Positions 38,418 through 46,624 of a stretch of 64,000 nucleotides of DNA are shown in pieces. Below the pieces are notes generated by a model. The model did no database searches. It was not told the origin of the DNA and saw nothing but the letters and a program-made list of their open reading frames with translations. This DNA comes from Betaproteobacteria bacterium (GTDB lineage Bacteria; Pseudomonadota; Gammaproteobacteria; Burkholderiales; SG8-39). Positions within the stretch are counted from its first letter, which is position 1. Every line of letters starts with the position of its first letter. Where the stretch lies: contig JACPYS010000044.1 of assembly GCA_016195915.1 (NCBI GenBank), positions 62,001 through 126,000 on the forward strand, given 5' to 3'. The position numbers were made by a program, and so were the translations under genes.

Positions 38418-39389
38418 GTGCTGCTTATCACGAGAAAGTTAATTGCATCCGTGGGCGCCGTACTGACTCTGGTCACGACTGGCTGCTTCGCGCAGGCCTA
38501 TCCCAGCAGGCCGGTGCGGATCATCGTACCGTTCCCACCGGGCGCGCTTACCGATGTGCTGGGGCGCCTCGTCGCGAAGAATTTGCAGAGCGCGCTGGGC
38601 CAACCCTTCGTCGTCGAGAATATCGCCGGTGCGAATTCTCAGATCGGCACTGAGCGCGTCGCCAAAGCTGGCCCCGACGGCTACACGCTTCTGGTTAGCG
38701 CCACGCACTTCGTGGCCGTACCCGCATTGAGTCCGAAGCTGCCGTACGATCCGGCGCGCGATTTCACCCCCGTGGCTTTGCTTGCCAATACCCCGCTGGT
38801 GCTGCTTGTCAACCCCGCCGTTCCAGCGTCTACGCCCGCAGAGTTCGTGGCCTACGCCAAGGCGCAGCCAAAAGGGCTCTCCTATGGCTCTTCGGGGATT
38901 GGGAGCTCGATTCACTTCGCCGGGTCGTTGTTCGCCATGGCAACTGGCGCCCCACTGGTGCACGTTCCCTATCAAGGAAGTGCAGGTTCAATTACGGACG
39001 TGCTCGGCGGCAACATTCCTGCAATCTTCCTGGATGTGGGTGCGGGTGCCGGATTGGTCGCGGTCGGGAAAGTGCGCGCGATCGGCGTCACTTCGGCGCA
39101 GCGCAGCGCGGCTCTGCCACAGGTTCCGTCGCTGTCGGAGGTTGCGCCCGGTTTCAGCATCGGCGCTTGGTACGGACTCTACGGTCCGGCGGGGATGTCC
39201 AAGCAGATCACGGAACTGCTGAACATGCACGCGGTTCGTGCGGTGAACAGTCCTGAACACGCCGACGTGATGGTCAAGCGCGGTAACGAGCCGGGCAAGC
39301 TCGACGCGCCGAAATTTGCCGACTACTTGCGAGACGAGTTGCAGAAATGGTCACGCATCGCGAGGGAGGCGAATATCAAGGCGGATTAG
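38418..39389 (+). CDS. Bug/TctC-type tricarboxylate receptor
   Basis: 323 residues from GTG; AAGGAGG 5 nt upstream decides the start. Signal peptide (IASVGAVLTLVTTGCFAQA), then the Bug hallmark YPSRPVRIIVPFPPG and GPDGYTLL; LPYDPARDFTPV and the HVPYQG segment are typical. Periplasmic capture of a carboxylate, perhaps the acid activated by the neighbouring ligase. No TctAB membrane genes are near, as is usual for Bug genes. The 200 bp downstream shows no gene. Confidence 0.92.
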   Translation: MLLITRKLIASVGAVLTLVTTGCFAQAYPSRPVRIIVPFPPGALTDVLGRLVAKNLQSALGQPFVVENIAGANSQIGTERVAKAGPDGYTLLVSATHFVAVPALSPKLPYDPARDFTPVALLANTPLVLLVNPAVPASTPAEFVAYAKAQPKGLSYGSSGIGSSIHFAGSLFAMATGAPLVHVPYQGSAGSITDVLGGNIPAIFLDVGAGAGLVAVGKVRAIGVTSAQRSAALPQVPSLSEVAPGFSIGAWYGLYGPAGMSKQITELLNMHAVRAVNSPEHADVMVKRGNEPGKLDAPKFADYLRDELQKWSRIAREANIKAD

Positions 39390-39595
39390 GAGATCTGCGT
39401 TAGAGTGGATCGCGTACGTGTGCGGCTCAGTTTCAGTAGCTGTCGGCCCGCCACCTGCTCCGGTTGCTTGATCCGAACGCTGGCCGTCGGCAGTGTGTGA
39501 GATGCAGCTGCATTCCGCACCGTTCGTGAGGCTGCGTTCGAGGGGAAGGCGACCACGTGGGCTGCATTACCAATGCGCGATGGATTTTCCGTTGC

Positions 39596-40726
39596 TCAGG
39601 CTTCCGGCCCCCAGCCGGCAAGAGCAAGGTGGTAACGGGTCGCCTTGCCCCGGCCGAAGGAAGCGAGAATGCCCTGCCGCTCCAGTGCAGCTAGGTCCCG
39701 ATACGCGGTCGCTCGCGACAATCCGGTCATCGAACAATATTTGCGCGTCGTCAGGTCGCCCGCGAACCCGCGCGGCCCGGCATCCAACAGGCGGTTCAAG
39801 ACCTTGCGCTGCGCTTCGTTCAACGGCTTGCCCGAATGCGCCGTCCAGAAGCGCGACTTGACGAGCGAAGACTCCATCACGGCCGCGGAGCGCTCGCACG
39901 CCTTGTTTATGCTGGTGCAGAACCAAATGAGCCAGCGCGTGATGTCGGCACCATCGAGGCTCGCTGCGCGCAGCTGCGCATAGTAATCGGCGCGCCTGGC
40001 TGAAAGTTCCGTGGCGAGGCTGACGATGCGCGGATGGCTCTCGAGATGCTGCGCCAGGGCCAGATCGACGATTGCACGCCCGACGCGTCCATTGCCGTCT
40101 TCGAAAGGGTGGATGATCTCGAACCAGAGGTGAGCGATCCCGGCGCGCGCGAGACCATCCATGGCGCGGCTTTCGCCGTTGAACCAGCCGAGGAATTTCC
40201 CGATTTCCGAAGGCAGCCGCGCGGCCGGCGGCGCGACGTAGTGCACCTTCGGCTTGTCGATGCGTCCGCTGACGATCCGCATCGGCTCGGCACCCCGTCT
40301 CGGCCTGCCGGTGGCGATCCGGTGGAGTCCGGAATACCCGGTGGGAAACAGCGCCGCCTGCCACGCGCACAGGCGCTTCAACGTCAGCGGCTGTCGCCAG
40401 CGCGATGCCGCGTCCTGCATCATGTCGAGCAACCCTTCGACTGTGTGCTGCCCGGGAGGAGTGCTCTCCGTCAGCCCCAGACGCCGGGCGATCGAAGAGC
40501 GGACGCTGTCGAGATCGAGTTTCTCGCCCTCGATGGCGGCGGTGGCGAGTGATTCGGAGGTCCAGATCGCGGCCTCGGCATTGCGGGCCTCCTCCATGCC
40601 GAGTGCCCTCGCGATGCCGATGACCTCGCCCTGCGCGCGGCGTGCCGCAGCTAGCGCAGGCGCCAGCGCGGCCGCGTCAAAAGGAAAAGCCGGCCAACGC
40701 CTCGACTGCCAGATCCAAGTCGGCAT
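39596..40726 (-). CDS. Fic family AMP-transferase with N-terminal inhibitory helix
   Basis: 376 residues from the Met of MPTWIWQSRRWPAF, chosen for the family start and AGGA 8 nt upstream; an in-frame Met three codons earlier has no spacing. DUF4172 N-terminal domain; TAAIEG (about 65) fits the inhibitory S/TxxxE(G/N) helix of class II Fic proteins. Fic motif HPFEDGNGRVGR is complete (about 215). A winged helix closes the protein (YCSMTGLSRATAYRDLAALE). Likely self-inhibited AMPylase; target unknown. A perfect inverted repeat covers its promoter. Confidence 0.92.
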   Translation of the reverse strand: MPTWIWQSRRWPAFPFDAAALAPALAAARRAQGEVIGIARALGMEEARNAEAAIWTSESLATAAIEGEKLDLDSVRSSIARRLGLTESTPPGQHTVEGLLDMMQDAASRWRQPLTLKRLCAWQAALFPTGYSGLHRIATGRPRRGAEPMRIVSGRIDKPKVHYVAPPAARLPSEIGKFLGWFNGESRAMDGLARAGIAHLWFEIIHPFEDGNGRVGRAIVDLALAQHLESHPRIVSLATELSARRADYYAQLRAASLDGADITRWLIWFCTSINKACERSAAVMESSLVKSRFWTAHSGKPLNEAQRKVLNRLLDAGPRGFAGDLTTRKYCSMTGLSRATAYRDLAALERQGILASFGRGKATRYHLALAGWGPEA

Positions 40727-40743
40727 GAAGCGCATCCTAGCAC

Positions 40744-40770
40744 AATACGCTTCGTAATATGAAGCGTATT
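40744..40770. promoter_or_regulatory. Perfect inverted repeat upstream of fic
   Basis: AATACGCTTC, a 7-bp spacer, then GAAGCGTATT: 10-bp perfect arms, 18 bp upstream of the chosen fic start. Its location is that of an operator; the Fic protein itself has a C-terminal winged helix that might bind it. Confidence 0.55.
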
Positions 40771-40830
40771 AGAGTCTTTGCGCTTCGCGCACAGCGTTCA
40801 GTTCCTCTCCCTGCGCCTTGCGCTTGCCGG

Positions 40831-40953
40831 CTAAACGCCCCCTACTGCCAGAAATTTCAATCCCGGCATATCTCCGAAATCTCTGGCGTTTGCGGTCAGA
40901 AGCGTGACCTTCCGCTCGATCGCTTGCGATGCGAGCCAGAGGTCCTGGATGCG
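40831..40953 (-). pseudogene. VapC/PIN toxin remnant (C-terminal part only)
   Basis: 41 codons including TAG encode RIQDLWLASQAIERK, then LLTANARDFGDMPGLKF, the closing part of a PIN domain including the last catalytic acids. No start and no N-terminal half exist; the frame runs straight into the antitoxin gene in another frame. A deletion has apparently removed about 90 codons. Non-functional. Confidence 0.75.
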
Positions 40954-41171
40954 GAAGTGATGGCCGCGGCGAGCGCGTGGGCGGTGCCTTCGTCGAGCGT
41001 GCGGTACAGATCGCCGAGGACTTCGAGGGCGGTCTGCGCCGGTGGCTCAGGGACCAGGCGCGCGATTGGGCGACGATTGCGGACCAGCAGGACCTCCTCC
41101 CGCTCGCGCTCGACGCCTTCGAGGATGGCGCTGAAATTCCGGGCTACTTCGGTGACGCTCAGGGTTTTCAT
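40896..41171 (-). CDS. Phd/YefM-type antitoxin, C-terminus altered
   Basis: 91 residues from MKTLSVTEVARNFSAILEGV. Phd-family fold through VLLVRNRRPIARLVPEP. The end (from about residue 70) reads through into VapC remnant DNA out of frame, giving a basic tail (SHRKRSSGRSRF) not expected of the family. The toxin is gone, so this is an orphan. It may still bind its operator. Confidence 0.7.
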   Translation of the reverse strand: MKTLSVTEVARNFSAILEGVEREREEVLLVRNRRPIARLVPEPPAQTALEVLGDLYRTLDEGTAHALAAAITSASRTSGSHRKRSSGRSRF

Positions 41172-41360
41172 CCCGAGCATGATATCGGATCGTATCTGAT
41201 TGGGCCGGCGACACACCGAACGCACCACCGCGTGAAGCGCGTGCGCCGGGGCGCATGAAGTTTCCCATCGCTCTACCTGCAGTACTACAATTCTTTTGCC
41301 ATATCCGCGACGATCAGGCGCGGATCAGTCATCCCATATCCATTTCGGAGCATCGAGAGA

Positions 41361-41756
41361 ATGGCGCATCAAGAATCTGTCACGCCTGCATCCGAAGAAC
41401 CTCGCGTCGATGCTGCGCCGGTGCGACGTTTTCGCGATCCGAACTATCAGCCGCAAGCCGAGACGCTCGGCGCGCTGCGCGAAAAGATCGACACACTCGA
41501 CGCGCAGATCGTGGCGCTGCTCGCATCGCGTGCGCTCTGCGTGCGCGATGCCACGCGATTCAAGCGCAATGCGTTCGAGGTGAGCTCGCCCAAACGCCAG
41601 TCCCGGGTGTTTGCGAAGGTGCGCGCGCTCGCCGCAGCGCATGCATCGGATTTTCCGTCTCTGCCCGACGTGGTCGAGGCGGCCTACCGAGTGCTCGTGG
41701 CCGGCTTCATCGAAGGCGAAGAGCGCTTCTTCGCGGAAACCGAGCAAATCGATTGA
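41361..41756 (+). CDS. AroQ-class chorismate mutase
   Basis: 131 residues. After about 35 variable residues the AroQ helix pattern appears: LREKIDTLDAQIVALLASRA, then CVRDATRFKRN with the conserved R and K, and ending EAAYRVLVAGFIEGEERFF. Converts chorismate to prephenate, or may be a related isochorismate-pyruvate lyase of PchB type. No signal peptide is visible. Its TGA overlaps the next ATG (TGATG), and a chorismate-using fusion enzyme follows. Confidence 0.8.
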   Translation: MAHQESVTPASEEPRVDAAPVRRFRDPNYQPQAETLGALREKIDTLDAQIVALLASRALCVRDATRFKRNAFEVSSPKRQSRVFAKVRALAAAHASDFPSLPDVVEAAYRVLVAGFIEGEERFFAETEQID

Positions 41757-42760
41757 TGAAAATATTCCGCGATCTCGCCCTCGCATCGGGCCTTCGATGC
41801 GTCGCCGCGCTGGCGCTCGCCGGCATCGGCGCCGGCGCGCTGGCCCAAGGCACGACAGGAGGCTGGCCGAGCCGGCCGATTCACATCGTCATTCCGTATG
41901 CGGCGGGTTCGTCGCCCGACGTCTTCGCGCGCATCATCGCCGGGAAAATCGGACCGCGCCTCGGCCAGCCGATCGTGGTGGAGAACCGCGCGGGCGGCGG
42001 CGGCAACAACGGCACCGGTCTGGTCGCCAAGGCGCCGGGCGACGGCTACACGTTTCTGATCAGCACCAACGGGCCGCTGGTCTACAACATGGTGCTCTAC
42101 GAGAAGCTTTCGTACGACCCGTTCACCGAATTGCGCCCGGTCGTGATGGGTGGCGCGCAGGCCAACGTCTGCGCGGTGCGCACCGACTCGGGCATCAACA
42201 CCATGGGCGAGCTCGTGAAAGAGATGAAGGCGAAGCCGGGCAAGTTCAATTTCGGGTCCACCGGCGTCGGCAGCCTGTCGCAACTCGGCGTCGAACTCCT
42301 CAAGGCGAGGACCAACACGTTCGCCGTCCACATTCCCTATGCGTCATCGCCGCTTGCGATCCTCGCGATCCTGCAGGGCGATGTTCAGTTCGCGTGCGTC
42401 CCCGCGGTGGCGGTAATGCCGCAGGTCAAGGCCGGCAGGCTGCGGCCGCTCGCCGTCTCGACCGCCAAGCGCAGCCAGTTGATGCCCGAGATCCCCACTA
42501 TGAAGGAAGCCGGCCTGCCCGACGTCGAGAACATTGCTTGGATGGCGGTGATGGCCCCGGCGAGTACACCGACAGAAATCGTCGAACGAATGAACCAGGA
42601 GGTCAATTCGGCCCTGGCGTCGCCCGAGGTGCGCGAAAGACTCTCGGCGCAGTTCATGGAACCGGTTGGAGGCTCCGTCAAGGACTTGCAGGAGTTCATG
42701 CTCCACGAACTGACCGTAATGACGCCAATCATCAAGCGCAGCGGCGCAACGCCCGAATAG
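41756..42760 (+). CDS. Bug/TctC-type receptor in a chorismate operon
   Basis: 334 residues; the ATG shares one base with the chorismate mutase stop. Signal peptide (LRCVAALALAGIGAGALAQG). Bug motifs: WPSRPIHIVIPYAAGSSPD, RAGGGGNNG, GDGYTFLI and HIPYASS. The periplasmic receptor lies between two chorismate enzymes, which suggests that it captures a related carboxylate. No membrane transporter genes are adjacent. Confidence 0.9.
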   Translation: MKIFRDLALASGLRCVAALALAGIGAGALAQGTTGGWPSRPIHIVIPYAAGSSPDVFARIIAGKIGPRLGQPIVVENRAGGGGNNGTGLVAKAPGDGYTFLISTNGPLVYNMVLYEKLSYDPFTELRPVVMGGAQANVCAVRTDSGINTMGELVKEMKAKPGKFNFGSTGVGSLSQLGVELLKARTNTFAVHIPYASSPLAILAILQGDVQFACVPAVAVMPQVKAGRLRPLAVSTAKRSQLMPEIPTMKEAGLPDVENIAWMAVMAPASTPTEIVERMNQEVNSALASPEVRERLSAQFMEPVGGSVKDLQEFMLHELTVMTPIIKRSGATPE

Positions 42761-42770
42761 GTACGGCGCC

Positions 42771-44783
42771 TTGCTGCGTTGCTTCGTCGGCCGCCGTGCC
42801 GCCGCCGCGCCGGAGATCGAGGCGGCACTCGCGCAGCTCGACGGCTCCCCCGGCGTCTATTTCGGCTGCGACGCAGGGGTGCCGGGCCTACATCCATTGC
42901 AAGCCACTCTGCTGGTGGAACCCGCGGTAGCGCTTCGCGTCTTCGCGGACGGCGTGGACGCGGTAGCGCTCGATGCGCTCGGTGGAGCACTGTTGACGCA
43001 TCCCGCGCTGGCGGCCTTTGTCTCGGTAGCCGGGTGTGGCGCCGGCCGTTCGGCGCTCGCCGCCGTACGCGCGTTTCTGTCCGCGTTCGATGCTGGCGAC
43101 GATGCGCTGCTCGTCGGTGCGCTCCGGTTTGAGGCGTATTGCCTCGCATCGCCTGCATTGCGCGCTACTGTGAGCGAGGCTACGCCGCTAGGCGTGTTGT
43201 TCTTCGCGCCGACGCTGTTGCGACGCGACGCTGACGGCGACTGGCACCGCGTGCAGTTGCGCTTCGAGGATCCGGTGCTCGCCGACTTGCAGGCGCGCGA
43301 CCGTGTGCCGCAACCGCGTTCGGGCGAGACACGAGGCGACGCGTCAATACCTGTTCCCGAGGACGACTTTCCGCCGGGCGGTTATGCGGCGATGTTGGCG
43401 CGCGCGGTGCAGCGGATCGAGCGCGCGCCGCTCGTCTCGCTGACCTTGAGCCAGAGTTTCCGGCGCCGCGTCGACGCAGGCACGTCGGCGGCGCGTGCTT
43501 TCGATGCGTTGCGACGCGCGAATCCGGCGCCGTCGACGTTCTTCGTCAACACCGGTGACGGCGAGTGCGTGTTCGGTGCGTCGCCCGATCTGCAACTGCG
43601 CGTGTTCGGGCGCGGGATCGAGTCGTTCCCGGTTTGCGGCACCGTAGCGCGTGGCCATGGGCCGGTGGGCGAGGCCGAGTCGTTCCGGCAACTCATCAAC
43701 GAAGATGTCGATGCGGCGTCGCTCGCCGTGTGCACCGATGCCATGAGGAACGACCTCGCGCCGCTGTGCGAGCCGGGGTCGCTGCGCCTGTGCGACCGGC
43801 GCCGTCCGATGGCGCTCGCGACCGTCGTGCACACCGTGGATCGTCTGAGCGGGCGAGTGCGCGCAGGCGCCGATGCATGGGATGCGATCGTCGCGACCGC
43901 AGCGCCGGTGATGGTGACGGGCACCCCGCGACGCCTTGCGCTCGCCGCGATCGAGGAGTTCGAAGCCGGGACGCGCGGCTGGTACGGCGGTCTCGTCGTG
44001 CAAGTCGACGCGAGTGGCAACGCGCTCGCCGGCACGATCCTGCGTGCTGCGGCGATCCGTGACGGCGTCGCCGAGGTCCGTACCGGCGGCGACCTGATGG
44101 CCGACTCCGACCCTGCGCGCGAAGAGCACGAGTCGCGCGTCAAGGCGGTCTCGTTGTGGCGCGCGCTCGGCATGCCGGTCGCCTCCGATCTGCAAGCAGG
44201 GCTCGCTGGCGCGACGCCGACGTCATTGGCTCCAGCCGACGCACTGCCGGTCGCAGTGGCACTTCTCGATGCCGGTGATCCTTTCGTGCAGGCCATGGCG
44301 GAAACACTTCAGGCAATGGGCCTCGCACTCGATGCAGCGGCTACACCGGTAGTGCTGGTCGGTGCGAACGCGGCGTGCTGCGCCGATGAGGCTGCTCGTG
44401 GCAGCGGCCTCGTCGCTATCGGCGATGCGGCGGCGCTCGTACTCGAGCACGCCGGCTTCGCAGTGGCCGCGATCCGGCCTGAGCACGGCCGCTTGATCCA
44501 ATGCGTTCCGAACGAAAATGTGCCCGGGCAGCCTGCACGCGCCTTCACCGCGATGCGTTACGCGACGCTCGCGGTCGACTGGGCGTCGGAGCATCTGTCC
44601 ACTGACGCCTCGAGCTGGGCCGTGTGGATCCGTGACGACCGGCGGCGCCCGCTGGTGCTGGCGCACGCGGAACGGCGCACCGTATGCATGCTGCTGCGCC
44701 CCGATTCCCTGCTGTCGGACAAACTGGCGCGGGACGCGCTTCGCGCCGCGATCGCATTTGCCGCCGGGCTTCGCGCGGCTTAG
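42771..44783 (+). CDS. PhzE/TrpEG-like chorismate-utilising fusion with degenerate amidotransferase domain
   Basis: About 670 residues; TTG start 10 bp after the Bug stop, uncertain. Residues about 200-465 are a chorismate-binding domain close to PhzE: CGTVARG, CTDAMRND, CEPGS, TVVHTVDRLSG, VTGTPRR (usual GAPK), WYGG and EVRTGGDLMADSDP. Residues about 480-670 follow the order of a class I glutamine amidotransferase, but the nucleophile site reads LVAIGDAAAL with no Cys and the HPE site reads RPD. It cannot use glutamine in the usual way. Product unknown: not plain anthranilate by glutamine. Confidence 0.75.
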   Translation: MLRCFVGRRAAAAPEIEAALAQLDGSPGVYFGCDAGVPGLHPLQATLLVEPAVALRVFADGVDAVALDALGGALLTHPALAAFVSVAGCGAGRSALAAVRAFLSAFDAGDDALLVGALRFEAYCLASPALRATVSEATPLGVLFFAPTLLRRDADGDWHRVQLRFEDPVLADLQARDRVPQPRSGETRGDASIPVPEDDFPPGGYAAMLARAVQRIERAPLVSLTLSQSFRRRVDAGTSAARAFDALRRANPAPSTFFVNTGDGECVFGASPDLQLRVFGRGIESFPVCGTVARGHGPVGEAESFRQLINEDVDAASLAVCTDAMRNDLAPLCEPGSLRLCDRRRPMALATVVHTVDRLSGRVRAGADAWDAIVATAAPVMVTGTPRRLALAAIEEFEAGTRGWYGGLVVQVDASGNALAGTILRAAAIRDGVAEVRTGGDLMADSDPAREEHESRVKAVSLWRALGMPVASDLQAGLAGATPTSLAPADALPVAVALLDAGDPFVQAMAETLQAMGLALDAAATPVVLVGANAACCADEAARGSGLVAIGDAAALVLEHAGFAVAAIRPEHGRLIQCVPNENVPGQPARAFTAMRYATLAVDWASEHLSTDASSWAVWIRDDRRRPLVLAHAERRTVCMLLRPDSLLSDKLARDALRAAIAFAAGLRAA

Positions 44784-45208
44784 ACGGGGGTCGTGAGATC
44801 GAGCCCGGCAAATCGCCGCAGGCCCCGGTCGAAACTGACGAGGCTGTGCGTGCCAGCAATCGCGAAGGCGGCGAGATAGCAATCGGTCTCGGCCGGCTTG
44901 CCTCTCGGCAATGCCGCGGTGAGCGCACGCCACGCGCTCTGCAGGCCAGCCGGCTCGCCGGCCAGGTCAAAACGCTCATCCTCCATCAGGCGTTCCCAAC
45001 CGTCCCAAAACTCCGACGCGCTCTTGACATCGTCTTTCATAGCCGAAGGATTGGTCAGGATCCGCAGCGCGCCCATCTGCGATACGCGGCAGACGACAAC
45101 CGCACCCGGGTCGTCGAGCCGAGCGAGCCAGCGCACCGCCGGGTCCGAGTGGACGTGACGCGCATGCATCAGCGCGACGAGCACATTTACGTCAACGAGT
45201 GCGCCCAT
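44780..45208 (-). CDS. vapC: VapC toxin (PIN-domain RNase)
   Basis: 142 residues. PIN acids: D6 in ALVDVNVLVALMHA, Glu missing in a clear place but D in AETDCYLAAFAIAG and D in LVSFDRGLRRF. TA_VapC group. It overlaps the antitoxin gene by 17 bp and its TAA overlaps the TAG of the convergent fusion gene. Confidence 0.88.
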   Translation of the reverse strand: MGALVDVNVLVALMHARHVHSDPAVRWLARLDDPGAVVVCRVSQMGALRILTNPSAMKDDVKSASEFWDGWERLMEDERFDLAGEPAGLQSAWRALTAALPRGKPAETDCYLAAFAIAGTHSLVSFDRGLRRFAGLDLTTPV

Positions 45209-45455
45209 GCCGCCGACGGTCTTCGTCGCCTTCGAGCTTCGCGATCCCGGCGTTGCTCAGACGAAGCGCTCCGGGGGCCTTCGAGTCGAAGATGGGAAAT
45301 CGCGCCCGCTTGCGCATTGGCTTCGGCTCCGACGGCCGGTCGAGCTCGCGCTCGAGTGCCGCGCCCACGAGCTCGCGCAGGCTCGTGCCGCGCTCGATCG
45401 CTTTGATCTTGGCCCGCTTTACGAGCTGATCGGGCAAATCAAGTGTGGTACGCAT
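45192..45455 (-). CDS. vapB: VapB-type antitoxin (ribbon-helix-helix)
   Basis: 87 residues. N-terminal RHH: MRTTLDLPDQLVKRAKIKAI, ERGTSLRELVGAALERELD. The C-terminus, which wraps the toxin, contains FPIFDSKAPGALRLS. First gene of the pair; promoter box TTGACA lies 30 bp upstream. Confidence 0.88.
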   Translation of the reverse strand: MRTTLDLPDQLVKRAKIKAIERGTSLRELVGAALERELDRPSEPKPMRKRARFPIFDSKAPGALRLSNAGIAKLEGDEDRRRHGRTR

Positions 45456-45461
45456 AGTAGC

Positions 45462-45490
45462 ACATTACTGCCTTTATGCTTTCCTGTCAA
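45462..45490 (-). promoter_or_regulatory. Promoter of vapBC, possibly leaderless
   Basis: Minus-strand TTGACA (45485-45490), 17-bp spacer, TAATGT (45462-45467). The -10 box ends 7 bp before the ATG, so transcription would begin at or next to the start codon. Confidence 0.45.
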
Positions 45491-45523
45491 TGTGTCGGCG
45501 CCCGTGCGGGCCCGTCACCGGAC

Positions 45524-46564
45524 CTACGAAATCTCCCTTCGCACGATCGCTGCGCCGGCTGCCAGCGCCTTCAACTTGCCGAAAGCGACGTCGCGCGCCA
45601 AGTACTTCATGCCGCAATCCGGCGCCGGGATCAGATTCTCCGGCGCGACAAACTTCAGCCCGGCGCGGATCCGCTCCGCCACCAACTCGGGAATCTCGAT
45701 GTTGTCGTCGCCGAGATCGAGCACGCCAAGCATGATCCTCTTGCCGGCGAGTTCCTTGAGCACGCCGAGATCGAGCTTCGGCTGCGCCGCTTCGATGGAG
45801 ATCTGCTGCGCGATGCACTCCGCCAGCCCGGGCAAAAACGAATAGCCGGTGGGCTTGGTCGAGCCCGGCACCACCGCGGCGTAGCCGAAGCAAAGGTGCA
45901 CCACCGTAGGAACGGTGATCCCTTGCAGCGCGCGGTTGATCACCCTGACCGCATAGCGTTTCGCCGCCTCGGGGTCGTTGCGCAGCCAGGGCTCGTCGAG
46001 CTGGATGATGTCGGCACCCGCTTTTTGCAGCTCGCGCGCCTCCGCGTTGACGGCCTCGGCGAAGTCCATCGCCATTTCTTCATCGTCGCGGTAGAACTCA
46101 TTCTTCGCCTGCTGCCCCATGGTGAACGGTCCGGGTAGGGTGATCTTGGCAGGCCGGTCGGTGTTCGCGCGCAGGAACTGCATGTCGCGCAGCTCGACCG
46201 GCCGGCTGCGGCGGATCTTTCCGACCACGCGCGGCACCGGTGTCATCGTGCCCGAGCGCGTCTTCACCTGGCCCGGATTGTCTGTGTCGAGGCCCTCGAG
46301 CGCGGTGGCGAAGCGGTTGGAATAACTTTCGCGGCGCATCTCGCCGTCGGTAATGATGTCGATGCCGGCGCGCTCCATGTCGCGGATCGCGAGCACGGTG
46401 GCGTCGTCCTGCGCCTGTTCCAGGAACTCTTCCGGGATACGCCAGATTTCGCGCATGCGCGTGCGCGGCACGACTTTCGACAGCATCTGCCGGTTCACCA
46501 GCCAGTCGGGCTGCGGATAGCTGCCGACGACGGTGGTCGGCAGAAAATGAGTAGGCAGGGGCAT
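45524..46564 (-). CDS. MetE-like (cobalamin-independent methionine synthase C-terminal type) protein
   Basis: 346 residues. TIM barrel of the methionine synthase II group: TTVVGSYPQPDWL, DGEMRRESYSNRF, QLDEPWL, and zinc-ligand positions His in VVHLCFGY and Cys in PAPDCGMKYL. Only the catalytic half of MetE is present. Standalone members may demethylate other methylated compounds. It is the last gene of the ABC importer operon, suggesting that the imported substrate is a methylated molecule. Confidence 0.82.
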   Translation of the reverse strand: MPLPTHFLPTTVVGSYPQPDWLVNRQMLSKVVPRTRMREIWRIPEEFLEQAQDDATVLAIRDMERAGIDIITDGEMRRESYSNRFATALEGLDTDNPGQVKTRSGTMTPVPRVVGKIRRSRPVELRDMQFLRANTDRPAKITLPGPFTMGQQAKNEFYRDDEEMAMDFAEAVNAEARELQKAGADIIQLDEPWLRNDPEAAKRYAVRVINRALQGITVPTVVHLCFGYAAVVPGSTKPTGYSFLPGLAECIAQQISIEAAQPKLDLGVLKELAGKRIMLGVLDLGDDNIEIPELVAERIRAGLKFVAPENLIPAPDCGMKYLARDVAFGKLKALAAGAAIVRREIS

Positions 46565-46585
46565 GAAATCTCCTTGTGGAACTGG

Positions 46586-46605
46586 GTCCCCGCTTGCGCG
46601 GGGAC
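46586..46605. repeat. Perfect GC hairpin GTCCCCGC-TTGC-GCGGGGAC
   Basis: 8-bp perfect stem with a four-base loop in the 60-bp gap between the permease stop and the MetE-like start. It resembles the common short REP-like palindromes of proteobacteria and may tune expression of the last gene. Confidence 0.6.
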
Positions 46606-46624
46606 GACATTGCTCAGCGTCTTT

